The notes beneath the pieces were generated by a model. It worked only from the letters and a program-made list of their open reading frames with translations, was not told where the DNA came from and made no database searches. Below, in pieces: positions 38,423-48,706 of a stretch of 64,000 bases of DNA. Source of the DNA: Diacronema lutheri (Eukaryota > Haptophyta > Pavlovophyceae > Pavlovales > Pavlovaceae); contig JAGTXO010000022.1 in NCBI GenBank assembly GCA_019448385.1, forward strand, positions 131,501 through 195,500, read 5' to 3'. The stretch's first letter is position 1, and every line of letters begins with the position of its first letter. The position numbers and the translations under genes are program-made.

Positions 38423-40246
38423 TCACGAGCAGAAGACTGGCACTGGAGCAGCTGACGACGCGCCCAATAAGCAGAGGTAGGGCGCGTAATGCTCGTCGAT
38501 CACCTCGTTGAGAGCGTATGCGAGAAGCGCGCGCGGTTCGGCGCCGAGCGCTGCGTCGACCGGCGGCAGCGTGCGCGGCGACAGCCAGAAAGCGAGCGGT
38601 GGGTAAGTGGCGAGCGGACGGTCGAGGGCAAAGCTCGCCGGCACGACGTCCGCCTCGCCCGCGCCAACGCCGGCGTGCGCACGTAACGACCGCACGGCCA
38701 GCGCGACGCTGGCGCTAACCAGGCGCGCGTCGCGGTGAACGTACCCACTGCCCACGTCTGCCCGCAGCGTCGGCGCGGAGCGCACGCCCAAAAAATGCCC
38801 GCGGTGCACGGCGCTTTCAAGTTGGAATGTTCCCGCCTCGCCGCCCGCGCGCACAAGCCACCACTGCGCTCCCTCCGCCAACGCGCCGTCCGCATCCGTT
38901 GGCTCTACGGGCGCGCGCTCCGCGACCGACGACGGCGCCGCGGGCTCGGCCGGGCGCAGCTCGACAAGCATCCGTTGCGAGCCTTCGGGCACCGTGTCGA
39001 GCGCGGCCTCGAGCGCGGCGAACGACGCGGCCGCGTTGACGCCGCCGGCCGCGTCGAGCGCGCACGGCGGCAGCGCCGCGCACGCGGCGCGCGCCGCGCC
39101 GTCGGCGAGGGCAAACGTGTCCGCCGGGCCATCACGCTTGCGCAGCGCCTGCACGTCGCGCATGCGCGCGGCGCGCGCGCGGCACGGCTCGCTCGGCCTG
39201 GGTATGAAGTTGCGGCTACCGTCCGCGTGCGCGACCCACACCTGCGCCGGCTCAAACGCGCGAACGAGACAGCCATCGTTGTCCGCTTGCCGGCGCGCGC
39301 GCGCGCGCCACTCGTCGGCGGAGAGCGCCCGCACCGCAAGCGCGAAGCCCGGCCGGTCGTACGGCTCGAGCACAACGAGCTCGCCCTCCTCGAGCGCCGC
39401 GCCCGGCGCGCGGTGCGCGCGGCCGCCGGCGCCGGCGCCGGCGGTGCTGGCGGTGGTGCCGACGGCGGCGCCGCCGCCGCCACCGGCGGCAAAGTTGAGC
39501 AGGCTGAGCGCGGGTGCGCGCGCGACGCGGAAGGTGGCGGCATGCAGCGCGTCCGAGCCGCCCGCGCGCGAGCGGTTTGGCGGCGGCGGCGCGCGGCGCG
39601 CGAAGACGGGCTCGCGCCCCTCACCCGCGTGGTGCAGGTAGACGGGCAGCTGCTGCAGCTGCTGCGCGCCCGCCCCCTCTCGCGCCGCGCCGCGCCACGG
39701 CGTCGTGAGTCGAAGGGACGCGAGCTCGCCGCGCGCGCCGTCCGGCAGCGCGCGCACCCACCCCCAGTCCGGCTCGGGCGACGCGAGTGCCTCGGCGGGC
39801 GAGGGCGCGTCGACGCGCAGCGCGCGCGGCCCGCTCGTCAACGCGGCGAGCACGAGGGGGCCGTACAACAACGCGTGCAACGGCGCGTACACAGCGCGGC
39901 TGTCGCGCGCGCGCTCCGCGCGTAACGTCGGCCGGAACGCGAGCGTCGCGTCGGCCGTCGCGAACGCGGACGGCGCGAGCTCGAGCGACGCAAAGCCGCC
40001 GCCCACGGCCGGCGGCGCGCCGAGCGCGGTCGCGCCGGCGCCGCGCACGACCCACGTCGGCGCGCGCGCCCACTGCGGCACGCGCACGTGCCCGCGCGCG
40101 GCGCGAGGCGCGCGCGCGCCGCCGGGCGCGCGCTCGAGCGTGGCGGACAGCGTGGCGGACTTGAGCTCGCCCACACGCACGCGCACTTCAATCGGCGCGC
40201 CCGCGCGCGCCGCGCCGACGTCGCCGCCCTCGAGCACGACGGTGCG

Positions 40247-40287
<41 letters not shown>

Positions 40288-40291
40288 TGTC

Positions 40292-40377
<86 letters not shown>

Positions 40378-42859
40378 TGTCTGCGCCCGCCTGCGCGCCA
40401 CCGTCCGCCCACCGCAGCACGGCAGGGACGAACTGCACGACGAGCAGCTCGGCGGGACCTGACGGTTGCCGCCCGGCGCGCACGCGCGGCTCGGGCTGCG
40501 TCGGGCCGTGCGCCCAAAAGGGCAGCGCCGCGAGGCGCGAAAAGGCCTCGACGCCCGAGCCGAGGCAGCACCAAAAATGGCGTTCCGAATCCGACCAATG
40601 GTGCGCGGGCGGTGCGTTTGGAATACCCGCCTTGGAGACGCCCCCGCCCATCGGGAACATGTAGAGCATCGCGCCGGGCTCGCCGCCGCGCTGCGTGCCG
40701 AGCACCGCGTTGAGCAGCGCCCTCTCCTCGTACTCCGCGTGCGCGAGCATCGCGGCGTACGCGCCCGCGCCGCCGGCGCCGTCCGAGCCGACGATCGGCT
40801 CGCCCGCGCCCCGCGCCGCGCCAATCGGGCCGACGGCGGCGCGCGCGCGCGCGGCGGCGTGTGGCGGCTCGGCGGGCGCGCGCCACGCCATCAGCTTGGC
40901 GTTGATCCGCATCGTGTTGTGCGTCGCGCACGACTCGTGGTGCTCGTGCGCCGCCAAATTGCCGCCGTGCGCGTGCGCGAGCGCGTCGCCCTGCGCGCCC
41001 GCGCGACGCCACTGCTCGCCAAATGTGGAGCCGCCCGTCGCGTATAGGTGCGAGCGGTTGAGTTCGGCCCACAGCGCCTCGCCGACGCCGCGCCATGCGC
41101 CCGCCGCCGTCGCCTCCCACATGGCCATCGCGCCGAGCGCGACGGGCAGGTGCGTGTTGGCGTGCTTGCCCTCGATCGCGGCGCGCGTCGACGCGACGGC
41201 CTCGCGCTGCGCGTCGGCCGCCGTCGTCGAGGCGACGGCGTCGGCCGGCGCGTGCGCAGCGGCAGCGGCGCCGCCGTCGGTCGCGGCGGCGGAGTCGCTC
41301 GCGCCCGGACCGCTCGCGCCCGGACCGCTCGCGCCCGGACCGCCGCCGCCGCCGTCGGTCGCGGCGGCGGAGTCGCTCGCGCCCGGACCGCTCGCGCCCG
41401 GACCGCTCGCGCCCGGACCGCCGCCGCCGCCGTCGGTCGCGGCGGCGGAGTCGCTCGCGCCCGGACCGCTCGCGCCCGGACCGCTCGCGCCCGGACCGCC
41501 GCCTGCGCCACCGCCGTGCACACGCCCGCCCGAAGCGACCGCGCCGGCGAGCGCGAGCGCGCTCGTAAAGCACGGTCTTTCAAAAAGGGCGGCACATTGC
41601 AGCCATTCGGCGGCGGGCTCGGCGCCGAGCACGCGCGCGAGCTGCACGAGCGCCTCCGCCATCCCGCCCACCTCGAGCGCCAGCCCGTCGAGCCACCACT
41701 GCAGCCCGCGCCGGTCGACCACGGCGCGCGCGCGCTTGCACAGGTAGCGGCCGAGTCCGGACGCAACGTCGAGCGCGTCCGGCGCGCGCGCGAGCACATG
41801 CTGATCGAGCAGGCCCTGCAGGATCTTGTGCATCGTATAGTACCCCACCCACGTGCACCCGTTCACCGCGCAGTGCTCGTCGTGCTTGTCGAGCTCCGAC
41901 TGGCTGAACGCGGACACGTAACCGCCGAAACCGCCGTGCGCGTCGCCCCCGCCGCCGCGCGCCCCCGCGCAGTCCGCGAGCACCTCGACCATGTACCTGC
42001 GCGCACGGCGCACGCACGCCGCGCGCGCGGCGCGCGGATGCGTGAGCGCGGGCGTGCGGGGCCGGTGCGGAGCGGGCAAGCCGCGCAGGTGGGGTCCAGC
42101 GCGCCCGCCCTGTCCGCACGAATACGCATACCTCCCCTTTCGCGCGAGTGAGCCGCCGGGCTCAGCTGCGGCCTGCATTGCGAGGGCCGAGAGGAAATGG
42201 CCGACAAAGTGGCCGCGGATCCCCGAGTGCGGCGCCTCCCACCCGCCATACGGCTTCAACGGCCGTCCGCCCGCGCCAGGCGGCTGCGGCAGCCCGTGGT
42301 GCGCGCGGAAGGAGAAGAGGAGTCGATCGGCATCGAGCGCCTCGAGGAAGGCGCGGTTGGTCTCAGCGGCAGCGTGGAAGCGCGAGCCGGGGAGGAGCGT
42401 CACCTCGCCCAGCGCGAACGGCGCCATCGCCAGCTCGACAGGCCGCAGCTCCGTCGGCGCGTCCAGCCGTCCGCCGGCGACGGCGCGTGTGCGCAGGTTC
42501 CTCCAGCCGGGGAACCACGCGTAGATCAGCGGGCCAGCGTACTCGGGGCATTGGAGCACGACGCGCTGGAGCACAACGGCCGCAGCCGACGCTAGCCGCG
42601 TGAACGCATGCGTCGGTTCTGCCCCTCCGCCGTCGTCGACTGCGAGGAGGCTGCCATCGTCGGCGAAGCGCATCACGCCCGCCTGCGCCTCGATCACGGG
42701 CCATGGCGCCGGGCTGGCGCTGCCGGCATCGGTGGCGATGCGGCGCAGCCAACGTGTCGCGGCGATCACCGCAAGGGCGGCGAGCGTAATCGCGCCGCCG
42801 AGCGCCAGGACGCTCAGCACGCCGCGCGACGACGCAGGGCGGCGCGACTTCCCGCCCAT
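38423..42859 (-). CDS. Membrane-anchored GH127 (DUF1680) beta-L-arabinofuranosidase-like protein
   Basis: Exons 42859-42132 and 41996-38423 on the minus strand, 1433 aa. The 135-nt intron (gtatgc...gcgcag) gives ARKG+RYMVEVLADC, the family sequence; reading through it would also stay in frame. ATG 42857-42859 starts a short basic tail and a type II signal anchor (VLALGGAITLAALAVIAA). GH127 zinc/catalytic residues are present: HHESCATHNTMRI (Glu and Cys) and RHFWCCLGSGVEAF (Cys-Cys), plus HFVGHFLSALA and ATGGSTFGEQW. The family removes beta-L-arabinofuranose from glycoproteins or cell-wall glycans. The C-terminal 400 aa include beta-trefoil/AbfB-like pieces (TFQLESAVHRGHFLGV). Two low-complexity repeats interrupt the enzyme. 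Confidence 0.9.
40256..40395. repeat. GC-hexamer repeat encoding (Gly-Ala)n within GH127
   Basis: Runs of gcgccc on the + strand, interrupted twice by gtgtct (about 40288 and 40377), encode an alternating Gly-Ala linker with two Ala-Asp-Thr breaks in the minus-strand protein. In-frame expansion is expected to be tolerated. Confidence 0.85.
41286..41512. repeat. Three 78-bp tandem copies within GH127
   Basis: Period 78 bp (equivalent positions 41291, 41369, 41447). Each copy encodes (GPGAS)x3 followed by DSAAATDGGGG in the minus-strand protein. The copies are nearly identical, so the duplication looks recent. It sits between conserved catalytic blocks, presumably a surface loop. Confidence 0.85.
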
Positions 42860-42967
42860 CGCCCTCGGCTGAGAATTTGCAGTCAAGCATGATGACGCGC
42901 CGTCAGCAGTGGGCGAGGCCGAGTCAAGCGGCGGGGTGAAGAGGATCGAAACACAGCCCGGCGCGTG

Positions 42968-44040
42968 CGTGCAACGTGCGTGCAACGTTCGAGCTCGCCA
43001 AACGCCGCGAGCCACCCACCGTCGAAGTGCTCGAGTCTGCTGTGGGAACGGCCGTCAAGTCCGCCACCGACGTGCCCGGCGTGCGCGAGACGATTGCGAG
43101 CTTCCTCGCCGAATGGCAGATTTAAGCCGCGGCGACCGACACGGAGCCGGGCGCGGTCGCGCCGCAGCGCGACTCGGCGGTGCTCGGCACACTCGCAGAC
43201 TTTGCCAAGGCCATTCGCGCGGCGGAGTCGGACGAGCGAGTCAACCAGCTCGTGGCGGCGCGCACGGCGGAGGACGACCGGCGCAACGCGGCGCTCGAGC
43301 GCGCGGCCACGCGCAGGGCGACGCTCGAGGGCTCGCTCAAGGCCGTGCGGGCGGAGTGGGAGGGGCGGTATGCGGTGGAGGCGCACGGCGTGAAGCTGCC
43401 ACCCGCACGCGCCGCCTGGCCAACCAACGCGCGCCTCGAGTCCGCGCGCGGCGTGCACGACTTCTTCGCCGAACGGTCCAGCGCGATCGAGCACGCGCGG
43501 GCCGGGCGACTGCCGCTCGCATCGGTTTTCGACGCGCCCTTTGTGTAGACGACGCGCTCACCCGCCTCGTAATTTACGGAGAGCCACACGCGTGCAAGGT
43601 CGTTGTGGAAGGCGAATTGGCGGGCGCACTCCGCGAGCAGGTGGAGTGCGTCGCCTACATCACCGTGGCGGAGTGCCGCGAGTCGCCGCCCGCCATCGGC
43701 GGCGCCTCGACCGCGCGGCCGCGCGCGACGTTCGGAACCCTCGCGCTCGTCAAGCTCGCTGACGATGCCGGCTTCGCTCCGCTGCTCGTGCTGCCCGAGC
43801 TCACGCCTGGCGAGAAGGATGCGCACGTGGAAGCGGCCAAGCAGGCGCTGGCGCTGGCGCTGAGCGCATCGCCCGCCCGCAGCTGGAAGCTCGCGTTTGA
43901 GGTCGATCACGCGCTCCACGTCGTCCCCGGTGCTCGCAAGTCGACGGACTTTTTGCTGCCGTGCTGTGTCGTGCGCGCCATCGTTGGTCTCCTCGGGTCG
44001 CACGCGCCCGCCATGCGCGCGCCCGACCCGGCGCGCGGCT
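42968..44040 (+). pseudogene. Degenerate coiled-coil / Ulp1-like gene
   Basis: A coding-like frame (FELAKRREPPTVEVLESAV ... ASFLAEWQI) hits TAA at about 43123, continues in frame (VLGTLADFAKAIRAAESDE ... a charged coiled coil) to TAG at 43546, and resumes in another frame (CVDDALTRLVIYGEPHACK, FGTLALVKLADDAGFAPLL, DFLLPCCVVRAIVGLL). Order and spacing recall the Ulp1-like domain of the gene at 1-5176, but the catalytic His-Trp is not visible and only the terminal Cys pair remains. This is a weak assignment, made mainly because a USP-like ORF and a retroelement lie next to it. Confidence 0.35.
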
Positions 44041-44190
44041 GCGCGCAGCCGACGCTCGTCTTTTGCGCCGCGCGAGGACACGACCACGCAGTGCACTGTG
44101 CAGCAGCACGCGCACGCCGCGCGCGAGCTGGGCGCCGCACTCATGCTCGCATCCGCCGGCGCGTGCGAGCGGCGCGCGCCGCGCTTGGGT

Positions 44191-44222
44191 TCCATTTTTT
44201 AATTTTTATTTTATTTTATTTT
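44191..44222. repeat. T-rich (TTTTA)n tract
   Basis: A 32-nt run of T with periodic A, ending ttttattttag. It is extreme for this GC-rich region and lies 15 bp before the left copy of the 27-bp direct repeat. It could be a retroelement tail read on the opposite strand, or a 3' splice site. Confidence 0.8.
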
Positions 44223-44236
44223 AGGCTAGCTTGTGA

Positions 44237-44263
44237 TGACCCCGCTGTCCTGACGTAAGCGCC
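44237..44263 (+). repeat. 27-bp direct repeat, left copy
   Basis: Identical at all 27 positions to 46425-46451; begins tgaccccgctgtcctg. A shorter decayed version (ctgacccgcctgtaagcg) is at about 44392-44410. The two perfect copies bracket the reverse-transcriptase/RLE fragment. Confidence 0.9.
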
Positions 44264-44334
44264 GTTAGGGTCGACGCCCTGATTTCGGCCTGATGTTGCG
44301 TGCGCCCTTTCGCTCGCTCCCTCCGTCACGCCTC

Positions 44335-44430
44335 GGCCCCGTGCGCGCCCCTCGGTTAGTATTTTAGTAGGCCCCGTGCGCGCCCCTCCTGCTGACCCGC
44401 CTGTAAGCGTCGTTAGTATTTTCGCAGTGC
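44335..44430. repeat. Short tandem duplication upstream of the RT fragment
   Basis: ggccccgtgcgcgcccctc occurs at 44335-44353 and 44370-44388; gttagtatttt follows the first copy and recurs at about 44413. These are probably remnants of retroelement 5' or terminal sequence. No gene is seen in 44264-44448. Confidence 0.6.
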
Positions 44431-44448
44431 TGGATCGATCCGCTCCAC

Positions 44449-46314
44449 ATGGCCACGCTCGAGGCCTGCCGCGGCTCGATCCCGCTCGGCTCGGTGCCAG
44501 ACGGCGCGGGTGGCGCGCATTACGGCATCGATGTCTACGGCGTGCCCATCGGCGCGCGCGAGTATGTGCACTCGACCCTCAGCACGAAGGCCGACGAGCT
44601 TGCCGGCAAAGCGAACAACATGATTCAGTCGCTCGGCTCGTCGGACAAACAGTCGCTGTGGGTCGTGTTGCGCTGCTCGTTCCAGCACCGCTTCGCATAC
44701 CTCACCTCCAACTCCTACCCTTCCGACGCGGCCGGCGCGGCGGCGATCTACGACGCTGCCGTCCTTCGGGTCGCCACCGTCGCCCTCGGCGTCTCGGTGT
44801 CCACCGATGCTCACGCCTGCCGCCGGCTGTTCCTACCGGTCGCGCAGCACGGCGGCGGCCTGCGCAGGCAGGCCGACTCTGCGCTCGCGGAAGTCTGGGG
44901 CGCAGCGTGGCGGGTCGTGCCACACTTGCTCGACACGCTCGCGCCGGACGGCACGGTGCTCATGCAGGGCATCCTCGACCGCCCGGCCATCGCAGCTCGC
45001 GTCGGTCGCGGCGCATTCGAAGACATGCCCACGCAGGGCTGGCGCCAGTTTTTCGCCTCGGGCTCGCGCCTAGGCGGCGAGCTCGAGGCGACGTGGAGTC
45101 GCATGCAGACGGAGCTGGCCGGATGGAGGCAGCAGCCGGACGGCGTGGAGGTGCGCGTGCTGCACTTGCCCGCTGGGTCGGTTGCACCCGCGGCGCCCGA
45201 CGCGGGTCGCAGGCCCAACCTGCAGGCCGACATCACCGGCGACCGCGAGCGCTGCCGCCTCGCGATGCTCGACGCGGAGCACGCCGCCATGCACCCCTCC
45301 GCACGCGCGCGCCAGCTGTGGTTCGCACTCGGTCGGGAGAGCGGCTTGTTTCTCTCGTTGCTGCCGCGCGGCCTCGGCGCCTTCTCGTGCGCGGAGTGGG
45401 TCGAGGCCACGGCGCGCTACTTTGGCCTGCCGAGCCCGGCATGCGCGCCGCTCGCGGCGGCGGGCGCGCGCCTCCCGCGCAGCGGCGCGCAGCGGCCGGT
45501 GCCCGTCGACGCTTACGGCGACTCGATCGCTGCGGCGCCCGGCGTCGCGCACGACCACTTCGCCAAGCTTCGGCATGACCCGGTCCTCGCCGCGGTCGCG
45601 TCGCTCGCCCGCATGGCGGGCGCCTACGTGCGCCTCGAGGACAGTGACATCTTCGGCTCCGTGCTCGCCGGCGTGCCGGCCGCGGGCCGCCGTGCGCTCG
45701 GTCGCCGGCGCGTGCCGACAGTCGACTTCGTCATCGCGCTCCGCAGCCAGCTGAACCTCTTCGAGCTCAAGACGCTCGCCTTCTGCCCGACGCGCTACAA
45801 GCCGTGGGCAGACGCCCGACGCTGCGGGGCAGTGGAGCTGCGCGCGCGCGAGGTGCCGAGGGAGCGGCTGCGCGAGTGCGTCGCGCTCGACCGGGAGGTC
45901 TTCGCGGCGCCAGAGGGCCACGTGGGCCCGATGCAGCGGCGCCTCCACGAGTTCCCGCCGCTGCAGGCGGTCGTCGTCGGCAGTTTTGGCGAATGGTCGG
46001 CCGGGCTGGCTGCCCTCCTCAAGACGCTCTCGCACATGGGCGCGGACGCGTGGATGGCGCGCATGCGCGCGCCGACTCGCGGCGCCGCCCAGGCGTCGCT
46101 CGAGCGCGTCATGCGCCACCAGCTCGCCGCGTGTGTGGTGCGCGGGCACGCGCAGCTGCTGCTCGCGCGCGCGCGCATGGTGCGCGCGGGGGCCGCGCCG
46201 CGTCGTGCGGCCGACCAGGCGGCGGAAGCGGGCGCTGACGCGTGCGGTGGTTTGGACGGCGTGTATCGCCTGCACGCGGGCGGCGGCACGCGACCGGCAG
46301 CGCGCGGCGGTTAG
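44449..46314 (+). CDS. Non-LTR retrotransposon polyprotein, C-terminal part with restriction-like endonuclease
   Basis: 621 codons from an internal ATG to TAG. The RT catalytic palm is missing. The sequence starts at the stereotyped post-palm segment (YGVPIGAREYVHSTL, LWVVLRCSFQHRFAYL). A Cys/His-poor spacer with AYGDSIAAAPGVAHDHFAK is equivalent to the usual 'GDH...HN' block. A restriction-like nuclease core follows (VPTVDFVI ... NLFELKTLAF, i.e. D...E-x-K). The family-typical tail is LDREVFAAPEG, GPMQRRLHEFPPLQAVVVG and SFGEWSAGLAALLKTL. It thus belongs to an RLE-encoding (R2-like) clade, 5'-truncated or spliced to something upstream. It is flanked by 27-bp direct repeats. Confidence 0.75.
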   Translation: MATLEACRGSIPLGSVPDGAGGAHYGIDVYGVPIGAREYVHSTLSTKADELAGKANNMIQSLGSSDKQSLWVVLRCSFQHRFAYLTSNSYPSDAAGAAAIYDAAVLRVATVALGVSVSTDAHACRRLFLPVAQHGGGLRRQADSALAEVWGAAWRVVPHLLDTLAPDGTVLMQGILDRPAIAARVGRGAFEDMPTQGWRQFFASGSRLGGELEATWSRMQTELAGWRQQPDGVEVRVLHLPAGSVAPAAPDAGRRPNLQADITGDRERCRLAMLDAEHAAMHPSARARQLWFALGRESGLFLSLLPRGLGAFSCAEWVEATARYFGLPSPACAPLAAAGARLPRSGAQRPVPVDAYGDSIAAAPGVAHDHFAKLRHDPVLAAVASLARMAGAYVRLEDSDIFGSVLAGVPAAGRRALGRRRVPTVDFVIALRSQLNLFELKTLAFCPTRYKPWADARRCGAVELRAREVPRERLRECVALDREVFAAPEGHVGPMQRRLHEFPPLQAVVVGSFGEWSAGLAALLKTLSHMGADAWMARMRAPTRGAAQASLERVMRHQLAACVVRGHAQLLLARARMVRAGAAPRRAADQAAEAGADACGGLDGVYRLHAGGGTRPAARGG

Positions 46315-46424
46315 GCACGTGCGGGCCCTTTGGGCCCGTCGGGCCTCGCTGCCCGCTCGCTGGTGACCGGGATGCGCGGGAATCGACGACATTGGTGGCT
46401 ACTCGATTCCCCCGCAGCTGGTGC

Positions 46425-46451
46425 TGACCCCGCTGTCCTGACGTAAGCGCC
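46425..46451 (+). repeat. 27-bp direct repeat, right copy
   Basis: Perfect match to 44237-44263. It lies 110 bp after the RT/RLE stop and 42 bp before the USP-like ORF. It could be a target-site duplication or a terminal repeat. Confidence 0.9.
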
Positions 46452-46493
46452 ACGCGGCCACGCGGCCAGCATCGCGGCGACGCTCGCCGGCAG

Positions 46494-47516
46494 GTGCTCT
46501 GCCCGACCACCGCGACGCGCGCCGCCGTGCTCGCGCTGGCGCCCACGCGGGAGTTGCGCAACGCGCTGGAGCGGTACAGGCGCGCGCCCCGCGTGCTGGA
46601 CGCGTCGCTCCACGCGATGACCGTCGGGTGGCTGGACGAGCTCTGCGCTCTCCTCGGCAACGACTACGGCGTCAAGGAGCACTTTGACGCGGTCGTCGCG
46701 CACGACGCGTTATTCGAGAAAGCGCTTGACGTCTCGAAGGTTCAGCGCGCGGCGGCGACCGGCACGGCGGCCGGCACGGCGGCCAGCACTTCTCGCCACG
46801 AGGCCACGCGCCGCGTCATGGACGCGCTCGCGCTGCTGCTGACCGCGCTGTCGAAGTGCCAGACGGACATGCTCGCCGTGCCGTGCGAGGTCCACACCAA
46901 GCTCGCAGACACCGCGTGCCAGGAGGCGCAGTGCATCGAGCGGCGCGGCGCAACGAGCGAAACGCGGCTCTTCGTCGAGGTCGAGGCGGACGACCTTGAG
47001 TCGCCGCTCGCCGACCTAGTCCTCCGGGAGCTCAAGCCGACCAGCGCGCCGTGCGTCCACGGCAACCTCGACACCTTTCGCCAGCTACTCCACGACCAGC
47101 TCATCGTCTGCGTCAAGCGCGACACGGCACGCGGCGATCAGGCGCGCGTCGATGCGCCGCAGGTGCTTGACCTCGACAAGAGCGGGCACGCGCGCTTCTG
47201 CTTTTATCTCGTGGCCATCATCGGCGTGGACGAGCCAGCGGCGAACGGCGACGCCCGCTTCGAGGTCTCCGTGGCGAGCGATTCGCTGCTCAAGCGCGCG
47301 CGCAGGGAGGTGCTCTGTTACAAGGCCGACGGCCTCGTTCGGTACGCCACCGACACGCCGACCGGCGCCTACAATCACGTGCTCCGCATTGCGCGGAACG
47401 CGGTGCTGCTGGTGTACGAGCGCGCCGAGCCCGTCGGTCGCGCGTGTCGCGCCGTGCGCGATCCGCCGGCCCCGGCAGCGGCAGTCCCGCATGGCGGTGC
47501 GCCGCCGCAGCCGTAG
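46494..47516 (+). CDS. USP-like protein lacking the active site
   Basis: 340 codons. The frame opens with GTG after a possible cag acceptor, so the true start is unknown. The order of segments fits the ubiquitin-specific protease fold: AAVLALAPTRELRNALE (entry helix, normally with Cys), KCQTDMLAVPCEVHTKL, DQLIVCVKRDT (the 'L.i.LKR' strand), FCFYLVAIIGVDE (normally followed by H-x-G...GHY) and NAVLLVYERAEP (final strand). The nucleophile Cys and the GHY His are replaced. It lies directly downstream of the RT/RLE fragment and repeats the nuclease-then-USP order of the gene at 1-5176. Assigned by pattern only. Confidence 0.45.
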   Translation: MLCPTTATRAAVLALAPTRELRNALERYRRAPRVLDASLHAMTVGWLDELCALLGNDYGVKEHFDAVVAHDALFEKALDVSKVQRAAATGTAAGTAASTSRHEATRRVMDALALLLTALSKCQTDMLAVPCEVHTKLADTACQEAQCIERRGATSETRLFVEVEADDLESPLADLVLRELKPTSAPCVHGNLDTFRQLLHDQLIVCVKRDTARGDQARVDAPQVLDLDKSGHARFCFYLVAIIGVDEPAANGDARFEVSVASDSLLKRARREVLCYKADGLVRYATDTPTGAYNHVLRIARNAVLLVYERAEPVGRACRAVRDPPAPAAAVPHGGAPPQP

Positions 47517-48035
47517 GTGCCGGGTCAAGCTGGCGGTGCGCAGGAGCAAGGCGGCGCCGGCGCCAGCGACCCACCCGCGGCTGAGCCGATGGCATGACGC
47601 GCGCGGGATGACGGCGCGCGGCGGCAGCAGCAGTGCGCGGACGCGCGCGCGCGCGCGCGCCGAGCTGCCGACGTCGTGCAAGGGGATCCGCCTAGGGCGA
47701 GACTCGGACTTCGAGCCCGATTGCGTTGGCGGTGGCCGCCGAGATGTTTCGGTTCCTCAGAGACGAGAAGGGAACGAAGACCGTGCTCGGCCGGGCCGAG
47801 CACTTGGTCGCGATCGTACTCGCCTGGTCCGCCCAACGGGGACAAGGAGTCGGAGTGAGCTACCGCGCCGGCAATTTTTGAGGAAAAAAAAAGAAAGAAA
47901 AAAGAAAATGGGTCGATGGGCAGCCCAGGTGCGGCGCGGTTCGTTCGGAGGGGGGGATCCCCCGAAGAAAGCCCTTCGATTGGCGAACGCGAAAGCAGCG
48001 TGGGGGGCGGGCGGGGGGGGGGGGGGGGGGGGGGG

Positions 48036-48071
<36 letters not shown>

Positions 48072-48465
48072 CGAGCAGCGGGTGGGATGCTCGAGACGAG
48101 GCCGAAGCGGATGGCGCCGTGGCCGCCGGCGCAGGTGACGCGCGCCGACGAGCCGTAGCGGGCGTCCGTGATCCGAACGGCGGTTGGAGCGGGCCGGCTG
48201 GTGCGGCGCGCTCGGCCGTGGGCGGCGGCGTGCACGGGCGTGCCGTACGCGTTACGCGTCGCCAGCCGCGCGCGACCTGGGCAGAGCCCGCATAGCGTCG
48301 ACCGCTGTGCGGCTCGGCCGTGCGTCAACGCCGGCCGCGCTTCGGCCCGCGCACGCTGCCGCCGCCGGCACTGGCGCCCGCAGCACTGCGGGCGGGGGTG
48401 CGGGCGCGAGAGCAGCCGCCGCCGCCGCCGCCACCGTCGTCATCGGCACCGCCATCGTCGCCGCA
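47517..48465. other. A-rich tract and G-run, no confident gene
   Basis: A purine tract (gaggaaaaaaaaagaaag..., 47880-47908) could be the poly(A) tail of a + strand retroelement that includes the USP-like ORF. A long G-rich run follows at 48001-48071. The minus-strand stretch 48080-48330 has one coding-like piece (VRITDARYGSSARVTCAGG), which I could not link to a gene. Confidence 0.5.
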
Positions 48466-48468
48466 GGG

Positions 48469-48678
48469 TCATCGCGCCGCAGACATGGCAGCCGGCGGGA
48501 TCTGGCGGGTCAAGCGGCTCGCGGCAGAGCCGGTGTGAGCAGCAGCAGCTGCGCGCTGCGCGCGGTGCGGAGGCCGCACGCCGCCGCACGCCGCATTGCC
48601 GGCCGTGATCTGGCCGCTCACGCCATCCGCCCCCTCGTGGTCGGCGCCGCACGCCGAGCACCGCCACGTCGCCTGCAT
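48469..48678 (-). CDS. Short Cys-rich zinc-ribbon-like ORF
   Basis: Starts MQATWRCSACGADHEGADG. The alternative frame nearby has CCCSHRLCREPL and GCHVCGAM, so two CxxC-type pairs exist in different frames. This suggests an intron or a frameshift within a small zinc-binding protein. No family recognised. Confidence 0.3.
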   Translation of the reverse strand: MQATWRCSACGADHEGADGVSGQITAGNAACGGVRPPHRAQRAAAAAHTGSAASRLTRQIPPAAMSAAR

Positions 48679-48706
48679 GCCGTGATCCAGCCACCAGCCT
48701 CGTCGC

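Noticed and set aside
46494-47516. Reading the USP-like ORF as an active deubiquitinase
   Set aside because: Neither the Cys box nor the His of the GHY motif is present, so only the fold is suggested.
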